From Chaetoderma sp. LZ-2023a (lineage: Eukaryota > Mollusca > Caudofoveata > Chaetodermatida > Chaetodermatidae), in contig CM067373.1 in assembly GCA_034401795.1 (NCBI GenBank), forward strand, positions 39,233,669 through 39,297,668: DNA of 64,000 bases, written 5' to 3'. Shown here one piece after another: positions 48,241-59,994 of this stretch. The number at the start of each line of letters is the position of its first letter. The first letter of the stretch is position 1. The notes beneath the pieces were generated by a model. That model was not told where the DNA came from. It worked only from the letters and a program-made list of their open reading frames with translations, and searched no databases. The position numbers and the translations under genes were made by a program.

Positions 48241-48575
48241 TAATCATACTAGTTGTCTCAACAGACAGAGAGGGCTTCAGTGGGCTTAGTAAAAAGAGGG
48301 TTGTTGGTTTTCATTGCATGTTCTCGAAAATAGAAGTGACATCAGGGGATAGGGGGCGGGGTGGGGTCATACATGAACCTGGTGAGGGTCGTGCAGTAGT
48401 GGTTAAAGTGGCATAGACACAATTTGTTCATTCACGCCCATATTGGCGGAAGGTCATAAACATACGTTCGGGAAAGCTATGGATAGTTTTCCAATAACAA
48501 TTTGTAGCTAATCTATTTCTATTGGACAGGGAAGAAGGATCTGTAACTTTCACATCATCACACATCCTTACACGT

Positions 48576-49403
48576 TTAATGGTACATCGCCTTTGCTATG
48601 TGGGTCAAAATAACAGGGGATTGCTTCCTGTGATTCCTCGATGATGGCTGCCGTGTGGGGTGTTCATGTGAATGGTGACCGCCTAGGCGACCAGCACAAT
48701 AGTGCTCGTTGTGTATGCAGCAACCAGTCTCTAGGTTGATTAGGCAGTCCTCAACCCAGTAGTCTGACTGCCCACATCTGAAATACCTGGTGTCGATTAG
48801 TAATTTGGACGAGGATATGAAGGGAATGAATCTCATGGAGGAAGATGAAGGCAAAGTTGAGAGCTAGATCCTGCTGAGCTGGTCGCTCTCAGGGTCTGAC
48901 TATGACTAATTGGCTTGCTGACTTGGAGTGGAGGACGGCCGTTGATAGTGGGCATTGTTCCCTGTTATGCATCAGCAGTTTGAGCTAGTTGCATGCCCAA
49001 CTGTTCCATTCTGGCATCTAGTCCTGAGTGAGTGGATGTGCCTGTGTTAACGCGTGGGTGCAGATCCTTTTCCACCAACAGACTTGCCTTTGCCTCCCTT
49101 TTTCTGAGACGTTTGTTTTTTAATGGGATGAGAGGGATTAGTGCTTGTTGGAGTAAAATCTTCAGAGGTAGTGTCAGCTAAAACCGCTTCTATAGGCAGT
49201 ACTGACTGGCGAGGATTGTTCTCTCTATGTAAGTAGTTTCTATGCATATGGGTGTGTTGGTCAATGTTGACCACGCATCGAGATTGGCCTGATACAAGCG
49301 GTCTTTCAATGCGTAAATCCAGAATATTTAGGCTGGTGGTTGAGGTGGCAGGATACATTGAGTGGTGGGGTGAGGTTGTCCCTCTGGATAAATGCATGTG
49401 CAT
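48576..49403 (-). pseudogene. Gag-like / ORF1-like retrotransposon remnant
   Basis: Two minus-strand frames (49047-49403 and 48576-48854) are joined by a region encoding a short coiled coil (ARMEQLGMQLAQTADA at about 48970-49020). The second frame has YFRCGQSDYWVEDC, a degenerate CCHC zinc knuckle in which the first Cys and the His are altered. The first frame ends in a Lys/Gly-rich basic stretch (KKGGKGKSVGGKG). The pattern of coiled coil, basic stretch and zinc knuckle fits a retroelement Gag/ORF1. The family is not identified. The upstream flank (49306-49562) is repeated, inverted, at 15063-15319. Confidence 0.45.
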
Positions 49404-49562
49404 GCGTGCGTGTGAACGAGGGATGATGATTTCCTGGTCACGTATTTAATCAGATATACACTTCATCAGTGGGAAAATCTCAATAGCCAATTTCTGGTTC
49501 CACTTTCAACGTCACAAACTCTTGGTGGCTGTAAAGTATTTCCTGTTATTTCCGATAGAGCT
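49306..49562 (-). repeat. 257-bp dispersed repeat (inverted partner at 15063-15319)
   Basis: It is a near-perfect reverse complement of 15063-15319 and overlaps the start of the minus-strand Gag-like frame. It probably represents the 5' region of that retroelement. Confidence 0.75.
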
Positions 49563-50739
49563 ACAGATATGAATTTTATTATTAATTATTTCAGACTAAA
49601 TTCTGTCATGGTTTACACCTACCGCTCACCTTTAACACGAACAAACATTTCTCTCCCTCCCTCTGCCTCTCTCTCTCTCTCTCCAGATTTTCTTCCTGAT
49701 AAGAGAGACAGGCTACCGCTGGTGTTAAGCTGCCATGGCCTGTCCCTGGATGCACACATGGCGGCAGGTTCTTCACTGTGGGAGGGCGTGTCTTTCCTGG
49801 GAGATAAGATCTGACCATATGACGAACACATCTACTCCATACGAGACGGTGGATGGTCTCTGGAGTTGGACCTTTCAACACAACTGTGTCTGTTTACTAG
49901 ACAGAATCTTTCTGTGGGGGGATGGAATTTGGTTCGTCTGCTTCTATTTCGGATTAATATGGCATGGCGGTCATGGGGCCGAGATGGCAAGTCATCTGCT
50001 ATGTATGGCCTACTCAGAGATCGTACTTCTCCAGATTTTATAGGATGTAAATCACATATTTGCTGGTTTGCATGTTGCGGAAGCTCGTGTGGAGCCATAT
50101 ATCATCTAATTCAGTTTCACTCTCATTGGTCTCATCATCCATGATGACAGGTGAATCCGAATCGACATATTCAGCCCTATGATGAACAGTAGCAATTGTG
50201 GTTGGTACAGAGTTGAATTGAACGACTCTAACTACTGGGTCCCATATTGACTGTTAGTCTTTGGCGTCAATGCAGGGGCAGGAAATGTTTCCACATATTA
50301 CTAGACCCAGTGGTTATTGCAGTTGCTGGCTGTACTTCTAGTACATTTTACGTTGGTATGTTACGAACACAGTGATGATAAACTCAATGCCCTTGTTAGT
50401 CCTAAATGTCACTGTACCCGAGTCATCGGACTGGGTGGGCGATGGAGTGGACATTTTGAAGGGTGTGTGTGTGCGTGCGTGCGTGCGTGCGTGCGTGTCC
50501 GTCCTATGCCTCAGAGGCTTAATGTATTAGGTTATATTAGTAGACATGAAAGTGAAGATGAAAGTACTATCCCCCGGAACAATGACCGCCACAAAGACAC
50601 TGCAGCGCTCTATACTGGCAGGCACTGTTAAGTGGCGCACGCCATTATAGCGAGTAAAGGATATAGGGGGGGGGGTTCTTGTTACCTCCTGGATACGATG
50701 TCAGTCCTCTATGTGAGAACTATGTAAGTCAGTTTATAA
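49563..50739. other. Gene-free stretch
   Basis: No gene is recognised. ORFs of about 90-100 codons at 49735-50144 on both strands overlap one another and match no family. (TGCG)n at 50470-50498 is a short microsatellite. Confidence 0.4.
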
Positions 50740-50801
50740 TGATAGCTGGCGGGAGGGAGGGAGAGAGGGAGGGAAGGAGGGAGGATGGAGAGCGAGAGAG
50801 G

Positions 50802-50892
<91 letters not shown>

Positions 50893-51140
50893 ATGTATGC
50901 TAGTTTATAGTGATAGCTGGAGGGAGGGAGGGAGCGGTAGGGTGGGAGGGATGGGTAGAGAGAGGGAGGGGGAGGGAGGGAGGGAGGGAGGGATGGGGAG
51001 GGAGGGAGAGCGAAAGAGGAAGAGGGGTGTGTGGGTGGGGGGGGGGGGGGCTGAGATAGAGTGAGAGCGAGTGATCCACCTCCATAAGAAATTAGGAGGA
51101 GGAGGAGGAGGAGGAGGCGGCGGCGGAGAGGAGGAGCAGC
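50740..51140 (+). repeat. GA / GGGA / GGA simple-repeat complex
   Basis: (GGGA)n, (GA)n at 50802-50890, a G-run at 51038-51050 and (GGA)n at 51092-51115 follow each other. Both GA segments are framed by a repeated AGTTTATARTGATAGCTGG phrase (50730 and 50904), so the block has been duplicated. Confidence 0.9.
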
Positions 51141-51812
51141 AGCGGGAGGATGAGAAGCAGCAGCAGCTAAGTGACTTCTAGCTGTATGTGCAGATTATGA
51201 TATGTAACATCTAGCTATATCTGTAGACAATAGTCAGTATAACGTGTTCGATTTGCTCTTCAGCCTGATCTTGCCCAAGGAAATACCCGATGCACTAACT
51301 ACATTTTATTAATCCAATCATGCAAACTGGTAACTCTATATTAGCTTTCGTATCAAAGCTATACAGACATTTGCATGCGATTTTATGTGCCAATCGCATG
51401 CAAAGCTGTCATTGATTCACTGACATATTCCTAAAATTAATTTGAAGAGTGAATATCTCGTTCACTATTCATGATTTTATAGACGTGTGTTGGAGGTATT
51501 AGTCATGCCAATAAAAGTTGTATAAGGCATGAAACAACAGATACAGTGTCAGTGTCTCTGAAGAATTTACACGCAGGACAGACGAATGGAAAGAATAAAA
51601 TGACGGGTTTACAGGCATAGAACGAACAAAACTCGTTAAACCACGAAAGTCGGATATTGTAATGTCCGCGCGAACCAATAGAGTGCACAGGCTATCTTAT
51701 GTAAAGTTCAGTACAAAATGGTAGACTTGCTAGTACACTGATAGAGTATAGATACGATACTCCCTAATATGTATATAGTAATAAGGATACAATAGACATA
51801 ATAACTTTCCCT
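51141..51812. other. Gene-free stretch, 3' flank of DTD2
   Basis: No second gene is seen. This should contain the 3' UTR of the minus-strand DTD2 gene. No clear AATAAA was found on the minus strand close to the stop codon. Confidence 0.4.
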
Positions 51813-52147
51813 TCAAACAAATTCCACAATATGCGTATATGGTCCATTAGTCACCGTACTGAAAACCTGTATGTTACCATATGTCCCATATTTAACCGCT
51901 CGTTTTAATTTGCTGTCCCGGGACATTTCACTCACATGCACAGCTTCTGAACACAGTTTCACAAATTCGTTATATAGTTTTTCTCCCTCATTCTTGTTAA
52001 TATTGCGGTGATATTGCATTGCGTTGCTTCTTATTGTACCCCCGAGTGTGGCTTGTGGAATGATAAGTACATCTCCGGGAAGTTCTAGAATCGAGACACG
52101 TCTTCCATTCTCACCTTCACTCAGTCGAGTATTTAAAGCAGTTTTTA
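51813..52147 (-). CDS. DTD2: DTD2, last coding exon (tRNA deacylase)
   Basis: This exon encodes 110 residues plus the stop of D-aminoacyl-tRNA deacylase 2 (animal tRNA deacylase, ATD). The family removes wrongly attached amino acids from tRNA, notably L-Ala on certain tRNA-Thr species, in the cytosol. Visible family marks are LSEGENGRRVSILELPGDVL, the active-site PQATLGG (PQAT in place of the SQ-T of DTD1), MQYHRN, VKYGTYGNIQV and the terminal TNGPYTHIVEF with its Gly-Pro motif. The minus-strand acceptor TTTCAG lies directly before 52147. Two bases of a split codon open the exon and fit the G left by the upstream exon. The frame is intact, unlike everything around it, so the gene is probably functional. 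Confidence 0.9.
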
Positions 52148-53531
52148 CTGAAACGGTATAACATATTACAAAAGCAATAATAAGGGTGACTTATTTTTGC
52201 TATGTGAGATTATGCTAAAGATACATTATCATGGTGAAGATTAAAGGTGCACATTCACACCAAAATGCGTAGAAATAAAACTTTTTTTATTGTATTCTTT
52301 TAGCGGCTCAATTTGTGTATCTCAGTGTAATGAAGCGAAATAATATAATATAATATAATATAATCTTTTTAATTGTGAAGTCGAATTAGGGACTCGTGCC
52401 TAATTCAATTTCATAACTTAAAAAATTATAAGTAATGGAATCATGATATGTTAAAATTTATTTCGTTTCATTACATTTACTCACACAATTTAAGGCTCTA
52501 AAAGTATACAATTTCGACCATTTTATTTTCAAGCAAAATGCTAAATACACGCTACCCTATAATCTAAAATCTGAATACAGAATTGAAAATGAAGCTTTCA
52601 TTCCCACATTGTGTACTTTTGAACTATTCAACAGGTTATGATATTCATAGGATCACATACATCCCTAATCCATTAGCCATCTGATTGCATTAAAATTGAT
52701 AGAATCAGTTGAGCTATTTTAATATTTCAAGTAAAACCGTCCATATTTTATTCCGCGCTTTTGGACAGTTCTCCAATAATAGGCGCAGGTTTGGCTGTTA
52801 ACAGTCGATATAGCCAGGCGATTATAGGCCTATATCACTAATCGAATAGACCTTTCCAGTTTTAGCCATGTCAGCCCACCTCTAGCTAATCTCCACCCAT
52901 ATTTCGCCGCGTTGCGCTCAGTTAAATTAGTTTCAAAATATGAAACAGAATATTTATTAAATAGTAAAGACATACAATTTGTACAACAACGTATAGTCCG
53001 TCTTCAATTATATGTTCGTGACGTACTTATCTACGTCATTCATGACGTCATTGATTGTAATGTAATTCTACACGTCACGTAGTTGATTATGACGTCATAT
53101 GATGGATGGATACAGTGGAAAAGTCCATTGAAAAGTGGTTCTTATATTCCAATGGAGGAATCCAGGTTTAGCTATGCCCCGTCCATCTCTAGCTAAGCTC
53201 CACCCACGCTGTTCCCGTGTTGGGATCGGTCGATTCCTGCTGAACTCACTGACTATCAATCTCCAGAAAACTTGGTACTTCTAAAATGGGAATTAGAACT
53301 ATGAAAACTCGTACATAATCTTTACCAGATTGCATCTGTTATTTCAGTCTTTAAATACAGTCAGTATAACTTAAAATATTTAACGAATACGTCACTGTTT
53401 ATGAGAGTGCTTGCGTGCCGGCGTGCGTGCATGCAAGCATCTGTGCGCGCGTGTATACATGCGTGTTTGAGTGTGTGCGTGGGTATGCGTGTTTCTGTAT
53501 GTGTACATGCATAATATCATAAGCATAATAC
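52148..53531 (-). other. DTD2 intron (1384 bp) with a MITE inside
   Basis: It has GT at 53531-53530 and AG at 52149-52148 when read on the minus strand. It carries a MITE family A copy at about 52914-53290, a (TATAA)n patch near 52340-52363 and a TG-rich tract near 53410-53510. Confidence 0.8.
52914..53290 (+). mobile_element. MITE family A, long form, in the DTD2 intron
   Basis: AGTTAAATTAGTTTCAAAAT opens the copy. It shares ATAGTAAAGACATACAATTTG, GACGTAGTTGATTATGACGT-like blocks, and the TAGCTAAGCTCCACCCAC block with 6989-7500. The right TIR is degenerate. Another partial copy of the CTCCACCCA block lies just before it at 52870-52905. Confidence 0.55.
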
Positions 53532-53601
53532 CCATTTTTTCCACTGTGGCTTGAGTTGCTTCTTTGAGGAAACAAACATATATCACCAAGCTTATGCCAA
53601 C
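53532..53601 (-). CDS. DTD2: DTD2, upstream internal exon
   Basis: This 70-nt minus-strand exon encodes VGISLVIYVCFLKEATQATV, then EKM and one extra G. The segment corresponds to the GLVIYVCFFKGA region of vertebrate DTD2. It is bounded by an acceptor TTTTACAG and a donor GTATTA. The single trailing G joins the TA of the next exon to make Val, and the joined frame continues without a break. Because both splice sites and the phase agree, the exon is well supported despite its length. The exon(s) for the N-terminal roughly 40 residues should lie further upstream on the minus strand (above 53.6 kb) but were not found. Confidence 0.85.
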
Positions 53602-54400
53602 CTGTAAAACACAAGCTTACATCATTAGCTTATCGTTAAATGGGTCATTCCATATCAAGACAACCGATGGTTGTTGCATGACCAATTCCGATTTCCAAGA
53701 TTCTTTGTGTAGTGGTACAGTAGTATGTTTTAGGAAATCCTGCACAATTTCAGTACCCAAATCCCAATATTCTTTGAGATATGGACGCTAGAACAGCAAG
53801 GGGGTCCACCACATGTGACGCAATTGTCATTTTGTAGTATTTTCATGGCTCTGCAAATTCTTAATCTGATATCCAATTCCAATAAAACTTTCAGTGCTTG
53901 GTCACATCTAGATACCCTCGTGAAATATGCAGGGCATAATAATTGTTGTGCTCATGTTGGTAACCTAGGTAACATTAAAAATGAAAATTTATTCAAAGTG
54001 ACAAATTTTCAGACCCACTTGTAATTACAATTATGTTAAAACTATTAGAGTTACAAACTTAATACTTGATGGGTCATTTACATAAGTATTTGTTAGCTTA
54101 TACCTAAAAGGAAAAATATGTGGTTCTTAACATTTTGGAAAAATAGGCCAATGAAATTGGCCCAACCTGAAAATGATCCCATATTCAACTGTCAGGATGA
54201 CCATGTGGGATAGGTGGAAGAAACTTTTACCTTAGCGCCAAAACGCATGAGGTGTGCTCTACAACATATCCAAGATTAAATTTTCTTCCATTCTTCCTTC
54301 CATCAAATTTTTTGGGACAAAATGGGGTATTTTTGCCATTTGTGAGTATATTTTTACGATATTACATGTTAATTATTTATGTATCTATGTATGTATCTAC
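53602..54400. other. Gene-free stretch between DTD2 exon and the Polinton block
   Basis: No further DTD2 exon could be identified. A GGGTCATTCCATATCAAGAC-like segment near 53641 and two Trp-poor ORFs are unassigned. Confidence 0.4.
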
Positions 54401-54955
54401 CAGGAGCGAACAACAACCTGCGAAAAGCAATCAGCCCCAATCTGTTCATGCCCGCAAAACAACTGTTTGACAGATCCACCACTACCCTGTATGCCAGCAC
54501 AGATGGTAAGTCTGCTGCTCATTTCGATTCTACGCTGCTGCTACTTATGGCCATGTCAACATCTATTTAGAGATGGGCAACTACAATGATATACGATCAT
54601 CAGTCAACATAACATCTTGCCAGACACATCTGACCTTTACCGAGATGCTGGCCATGCCGATAGAGGACTGCCACTTCTTGCCACCAGAGGCTCTGAGATA
54701 ATGGTGCTAAATGACCAGGGAACCCTACAGTCACAGATCCTTTGACAATACGGTGAGCGACTACAGCAGGATTGGTGGTATCAACAAGAACGCTAGCATG
54801 GCAAGGAGACAACGGGACTATAAAAGGGTCCAAGAATGGTAGAGACTCCTGGAGGAGACCACAGCAGAGCTATACCTGCCTGATGAGTCTGAGCAGGACG
54901 TCACAGATGATGAGCCAGTAGAGGTCTTGTGGTGAGAAAAAAGGATGGTGGAGGA

Positions 54956-55032
<77 letters not shown>

Positions 55033-56366
55033 GAAAGCCAAACAACGTCCGGAATACTAGCGGGAAATAAGGACTTAGCTCCAGATATCACGACTCTGAA
55101 AGCTAAGGCACCGGACAATGTGCTGCAAAACTGGTGGCTAGGTTACGTATGTCATGAGACCAAAAGTTGAAACTGTTCACTAGCCTCTTCACAATGAATC
55201 CCATGATATGTTTCATCGGCAGATCCTACAGCGGACTGTTGCCGTTGTGAGTTCAGCCTGTGTGGGTGTGGTGGCCATCGCCAGCATTGCTACCAGGGTT
55301 AGTGTGATAGTTGGCATACCACTAGGCGAAGTGACCATCACTGCCACCGCCATGAGGGTTTGACAGCCCCAGATCACCAGGAAGCTCGAGAAACAGACTC
55401 AGTATGTAATACTACCATAGGGTACGCTACAGGCTATTGCTGATTCAGTCAGTGATGAAGAGTACAACCATGTTCTAAAGCTCCAAACCCTATATCGCAC
55501 TGAAAAACATAAAGTGAGCCTACAATTTCACAAAGGCTCCAGCAAACATGTTGACATGGATGCGCTTAAAACGAGATGATTCCCAGTGAACCTCACGACA
55601 ATCGCGCAGAGCCAACACCCCTCCTGGGACAGCGACGTAGTCTGTTGGATGACATACATGACCTAACACCGATCTCCATCATAGTCGATGAGCAGTCCCG
55701 CACCAGCTTCACTATAAATCCATGACCGCTGACCAACCTTGCGATCACCATCAAAAAGGTAAAATCGTCCCACACCTGGCCGGTCGGTCCCATTCTGGGA
55801 CCAACAGCGGAACCTCACCATGCGGTGTGCCACAGAAGGATGTGGAGTCGAAGTTGGCTTGCTTCATTCCTATTCTGGTACCCCGAGGCTGTGCTCATTG
55901 CCAGCTGGCTCAGGTTTCACGTGTACTACACGGCGAGGTTAATTCTCCATGAGCTGGGTGCAAGGCTGCCTACTACGAATGACTTCGACCCCAACAGCTC
56001 AATAGTAAAACCTCTCAGCAGCCAGTAGATTCCAGCGAGAGTTCAATGCCCACTCGGACTACCGTTTCCGTGGTGGAGACAACAGCAGTCTAGGCATCAT
56101 GTATGGTGACCCCGAGAAGAGACTACTCAGGCTTCCCCTAACAAACACACCCGAAAAATCATCCGTCGGAAGGCTGTGATGTTCTGATTTGACCCAGATT
56201 CAGGTCCCGATGCACTGGCACAGAATATGTGCATCACCAGCACCAGACAGGAACTTGAGAAAACGTCTTCAGAAGCTCAAAGGAACTTCGTCAGAAGCTA
56301 GAGGAACTTCCTCAGAAGATTGAGGAGCTTCGTCAGGAACTTGAGGACCAGGAAGCTGTTACTTAA
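54401..56366 (+). pseudogene. Decayed Polinton gene block (membrane, conserved and coiled-coil ORFs)
   Basis: Several consecutive broken frames are seen. At 54408-54570 a frame reads ..ISPNLFMPAKQLFDRST... At 55233-55520 there is a hydrophobic Val/Ala/Ile segment followed by a charged helix with two stops, typical of a small membrane protein carried by Polintons. At 55810-56028 the frame reads WLASFLFWYPEAVLIASWLR.. then ..GARLPTTNDFDPNSSIVKP. At 56040-56150 it reads FNAHSDYRFRGGDNSSLGIM. The block ends with a heptad coiled coil (KELRQKLEELPQKIEELRQE) and a TAA at 56364-56366. I recognise the style of the block but cannot name each protein. A (TAA)n expansion interrupts it at 54957-55031. Confidence 0.45.
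54957..55031 (+). repeat. (TAA)n microsatellite
   Basis: A pure ATA/AAT run inside the Polinton block. Poly-Tyr and poly-Ile ORFs here are artefacts. Confidence 0.95.
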
Positions 56367-56706
56367 ACTCTATCCACTGCGGGTCAGATTTCATGACATT
56401 CGTCTTCTGGAACGAAGATCCACTTTGACAATTTTTATGAGCATCTGACTGACGAACATTCTTGATGAGGTAATCCTGATAGTCATCTGGGAACTTTAGA
56501 AATGTAGTCATATTGTCCTCTATCTGCTTCCGATCATTGGCATTGCATATGTGATCAATAGCCCTCCTCTCTGGCAGCAGCAAGTCCCCCTTCTCTACCA
56601 GTAGCGTGACCAGTATCATGGCAATCAACAACCGTGGTTCTGATTTCCTCTCAGATGTAATCAGTCGCACGGGACTATAGACTGTCCAGCAGGTGACCAC
56701 TGGCAA
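56359..56706 (-). CDS. Hypothetical Polinton-associated protein (convergent)
   Basis: A 115-codon minus-strand ORF with normal composition includes LLIAMILVTLLVEKGDLLLP and RRAIDHICNANDRKQIEDN. Its stop (56361-56359) overlaps by eight bases the stop of the plus-strand coiled-coil frame (56364-56366). Such tight convergence is usual in virus-like elements and argues that the ORF is real. No family was recognised. It may be a truncated remnant. Confidence 0.4.
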   Translation of the reverse strand: MPVVTCWTVYSPVRLITSERKSEPRLLIAMILVTLLVEKGDLLLPERRAIDHICNANDRKQIEDNMTTFLKFPDDYQDYLIKNVRQSDAHKNCQSGSSFQKTNVMKSDPQWIEFK

Positions 56707-56970
56707 ACTTCAGCAGCTCCTTGACTGGCCAGGATACAGGCGGCGGTGCTCCTAGCGAGGATAGTAGTATCTACTGGTTAGATGGAGGAGGCTGGGATAC
56801 CTTGACATGAAAGATGTTGATGTCACGAAGTACTTCCCGTACCAGAGTGATAGGGGGGTATCCTCACTGCAGAGTGGTTGCTACCGTTCCGCGGTCACAT
56901 AGGAAAATAATTTTCTGGAAGAGCTTACCGAACATGGAAGCTTTTAATCTTCTATAGAAATACCTTAAAC

Positions 56971-57915
56971 ATGAAGCAGTACGTACAACATCCAGATGGA
57001 TCGGTTGAGCCGGCAACCTCGCGCCACACCGATCCCCAGAAGGATTGCCTGACAGTTATTCGGCATGGTACCACGAGATTAAGAGCATGATGCTCAAGTT
57101 CAAACTCGAGAGCACCGCAGCAAAGGAGGTAGAACTCCCTCAGATTGTGAGCACGTGGGAGACATGCAGAGAAACAACACATTAGACACCACCTATGTGA
57201 ACGAAGAGTTCTGAGTTTTGGGTCCACTGGTTCATGGACCTTCCTTCAATGCAAAGAGAAAAGACTACTACGCCGTGGAGTGTGATGATGGATTCACAGA
57301 ACTAAACTCGCAGCCAAATGTGGAGATGTCTGTGGCTGTGCCACCGTTCTCCCTCGAGAACACATGATGGCCATGATGTGGGACACACTGTTCAGTGTAC
57401 ACTGAGCATTTCTACGGTGTAACAATGACTTATCCACGACATCACATCAGGCTAAAACGTACAGGCTCTAAGTAGCATATCCTACATGTAGAGCAAGAGC
57501 ACCAGCAGGTCCAGACCACAGCCGGACAGTGGCTAGAGTTCACATTACAACGATGTGTCTCAGATTATGTAGCTGTCGCAGTCCTTGTTCGAAGGGGAGG
57601 AGCCATCCAAGAGGTGGGTGAGCTAAATGACTTCGAACTTGCATAAACTGCCTGATTGCTGTCTCTACCGACAGAAAACGAAGTCATATATACTTCTACG
57701 TCTCGCCAGCAACTACAACGATCTCGAAATAGCCATCGATGGTAGGGGCATCCCACCTAACCATGGCAACCAACTCAGCCTAAATGTTGAGAACCTCATA
57801 GCAGGAGCCCGCTCCATATGTGTGACAGTGTTGTACTTCGGATATGCCACAAGGTCTGCTTCTCGCAGAATGCAGGTATTCAGCTTGAGCGTACATAGAA
57901 CACAACTCCTGCCAT
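56971..57915 (+). pseudogene. Polinton-associated capsid-like protein (copy B)
   Basis: It starts MKQYVQHPDGSVEPATSRHT at ATG 56971 and parallels copy A (41975-43090) almost throughout, for example ..KDYYAVECDDGFTEL.., ..DYVAVAVLVRRGGAIQEVGE.. and ..CCLYRQK... It has frameshifts and stops at different places from copy A, so the two decayed independently. The 65 bp before the start are also shared among copies A, B and C. Function is inferred from context only. Confidence 0.55.
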
Positions 57916-58303
57916 CACAGTCACAGCTCCGAGTACCACTACTAGGACCACTGCTACCTTTTTCTCTGTCGAAGGCCTATAGTCGAGCGTTAGCTCAGAG
58001 AACTTTACTGCTACATAGTACTAATTGAGACTCCCGTCTGCCTCTTTTATATTCTGCATAGCATGAGCCCTTTGTTGTCCTCTGCCTGCCTCCCATTGGC
58101 GCATATGTTCGAGTGCTTTGCTGTACTCATACACTCCTTACACATCTTCAACATTGGCTGGTTATGACGCTTACTCTCTATCTCTAGCACCTTATGGTCA
58201 GTGAAGCTGAGGCCCCAATTCGCCAAGGCAAATACGCCTGCGTTCAAGACTGCAGATGCCATGCCTATAGTGACTGGTTTAAAACTCTCATATAGTCCCG
58301 ACA

Positions 58304-58676
58304 ATGTATGCACCCGAAGCCATTGAGGATCGAGTAGATGATATTGATGATGATGAGGAGGACACTGATGAGGATGATTATGATGAGGACTACGACTATG
58401 ATGTCAGTGGCGACTCTGATGATGGCGATGTGAAACTATGTGAAAGGCTCTATCAGTCCGTTCATGGCAGTTGGCACTATGGTCACTCTGTTCACGATGA
58501 AGGCTGGTGAGATAGTCCGTAAGATCGCTGACAATGTTCTCCATGGCATTGAGAGTATCACGGAGACCATTCCAGCCATTGCCTCAGGTGTGGGCACATT
58601 CTTTGGAGTAGCTGGCCCATGGCTCCCATATTTTGCCATAACATTTGCAGCCAAACATTTAAGATGTGATATATAG
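58304..58676 (+). pseudogene. Acidic plus membrane-segment protein of the Polinton block
   Basis: The first frame (58304-58510) starts MYAPEAIEDRVDDIDDDEED and is almost entirely Asp/Glu/Tyr in its middle. An overlapping frame (58440-58676) continues with a hydrophobic region, ETIPAIASGVGTFFGVAGPW and LPYFAITFAAKHL, suggesting one or two membrane helices. A frameshift near 58430 probably separates two halves of one small protein. It lies between the capsid-like gene and the polymerase. Small acidic or amphipathic proteins in adenovirus-like and Polinton elements can act in membrane disruption or packaging. That comparison is inference. Confidence 0.4.
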
Positions 58677-58722
58677 GATGGCTTCTCTGTAAGAGAGTGT
58701 CAAGATTCTTAACATCCAGGGA

Positions 58723-58923
58723 ATGGGCAATGCTCTACCCTTCCCTGAGGACCCAGTTGAGATTAGACAACATTGTATTCAGGTATTTGAAAAGGTGTTC
58801 AGTGCCAGTCGAATGAATGATGACCATCTATTCCTTTGTCAAGAGTTCACCAAAACCATGCGTGACAGAACAGGCGTCGATGTGAGCAATGAAATCCGAA
58901 AGCATGTCACTCTCCTCTCTTGA
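58723..58923 (+). CDS. Short ORF upstream of the polymerase, unknown
   Basis: A 66-codon frame starting MGNALPFPEDPVEIRQHCIQ overlaps the start of the polymerase remnant in another frame. Composition is normal. It may be the N-terminal part of the polymerase gene before a frameshift or an independent small gene. Confidence 0.35.
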   Translation: MGNALPFPEDPVEIRQHCIQVFEKVFSASRMNDDHLFLCQEFTKTMRDRTGVDVSNEIRKHVTLLS

Positions 58924-59994
58924 GGACCTGTTTTATAAGACTGGTGGCTATTACTGTGTGCTGTACCAACTGCTCGAGGCTGCTCGTCACATGGGGACAT
59001 GCTGGCCATCAAAATACACAAAGTACTGGCACAGTCTCGACTTCAGAGATGTGGACTTTCCTACACCCATTCCCCAGATAAGTTGAGCAGCAGCATCTGA
59101 GTGTGACTGATTCCAACATCTGCTGCTAATTGAGAAGGGTGACAAGCAGCAGTACGCATATATCAAGGACCTGAATCACCTGAATGATTTATATCCGAGA
59201 CATAAGCACTTCTTTGAGTGGTGCCTGTGGTGCTACTCCTACGAGGCCCTTCTAGCTATGCACAAGCCGGAGTGTAGAGGCGTTAGTAACTGCTCAATGC
59301 ACATATAGATGCCTACAGAGGACAGGAAAATGATGTGGTTCAATAGCCACCACAAGCAGCTCAATGTGCCATGTGTCATATATGCTGACTTCGAAGCCCT
59401 AACAACCAGGATCGAGGGGTCAGCGGTGAATCCAGCTGTGAAGCACTTAGAAAACGCAGCACCATGAGATATATGGATTCTCCTATATAGTTGTCCACTG
59501 TGATGTGCCAGTGAAACACCAGAGCTATATCATGGAGAAAATGTGGCAAAACGGTTTCTGGACCAGCTCGTACAGGAAGAGGAGAAGATAAAGGCTGTCC
59601 TCGCCCATCCCCGACACATGACCAGGAATGACTGGGAATCTCATGCAGCATCAGGGATCACTGCCACATCACTGGACTATATCATGAAGCAGCACACAAT
59701 GCTTGTAAATGGAGCCCTACATCTGAGTCAACACAGAGCTCCAAAACATGCCACCAGCAACTTCAAGGAGGACCTCTACAAGCTGATGCTGTCTTCAGCA
59801 AGATGATGGGGAACCTGCATAAATGGGTGGAATTTAAGCTGGTCTGGTCATCCGAGGAGAACAAGTTGAGGTGCCTAATAGCCAACCCCAACTATGCCCA
59901 AGCAAAGGTGTCTGATGATGACCTGGTCGGTATTCATATGCACAAGACTAGCCTGGTGCTGAACCGGCCAGTTCATGTTGGTATGATCTCGTAG
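58889..59994 (+). pseudogene. polB: Polinton/adintovirus-type DNA polymerase B, internally deleted (copy B)
   Basis: Successive frames give the N-terminal KYWHSLDFRDVDFPTPIPQI, a Cys/His finger (IKDLNHLNDLYPRHKHFFEW, C..C..H..C at about 59165-59280), the Exo I motif YADFEAL (about 59383-59403), a frame reading HCHITGLYHEAAHNACKW (about 59660-59715, the HNH-like finger of these polymerases), DLYKLM (a degenerate motif B) and then MMGNLHKWVEFKLV..KTSLVLNRPVHVGM (59803-59994). The middle of the palm is deleted, and motif C and the C-terminus are absent. Motif style places it in a different polymerase lineage from copies A and C. Many stops and frameshifts mean it is not functional. Confidence 0.75.
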
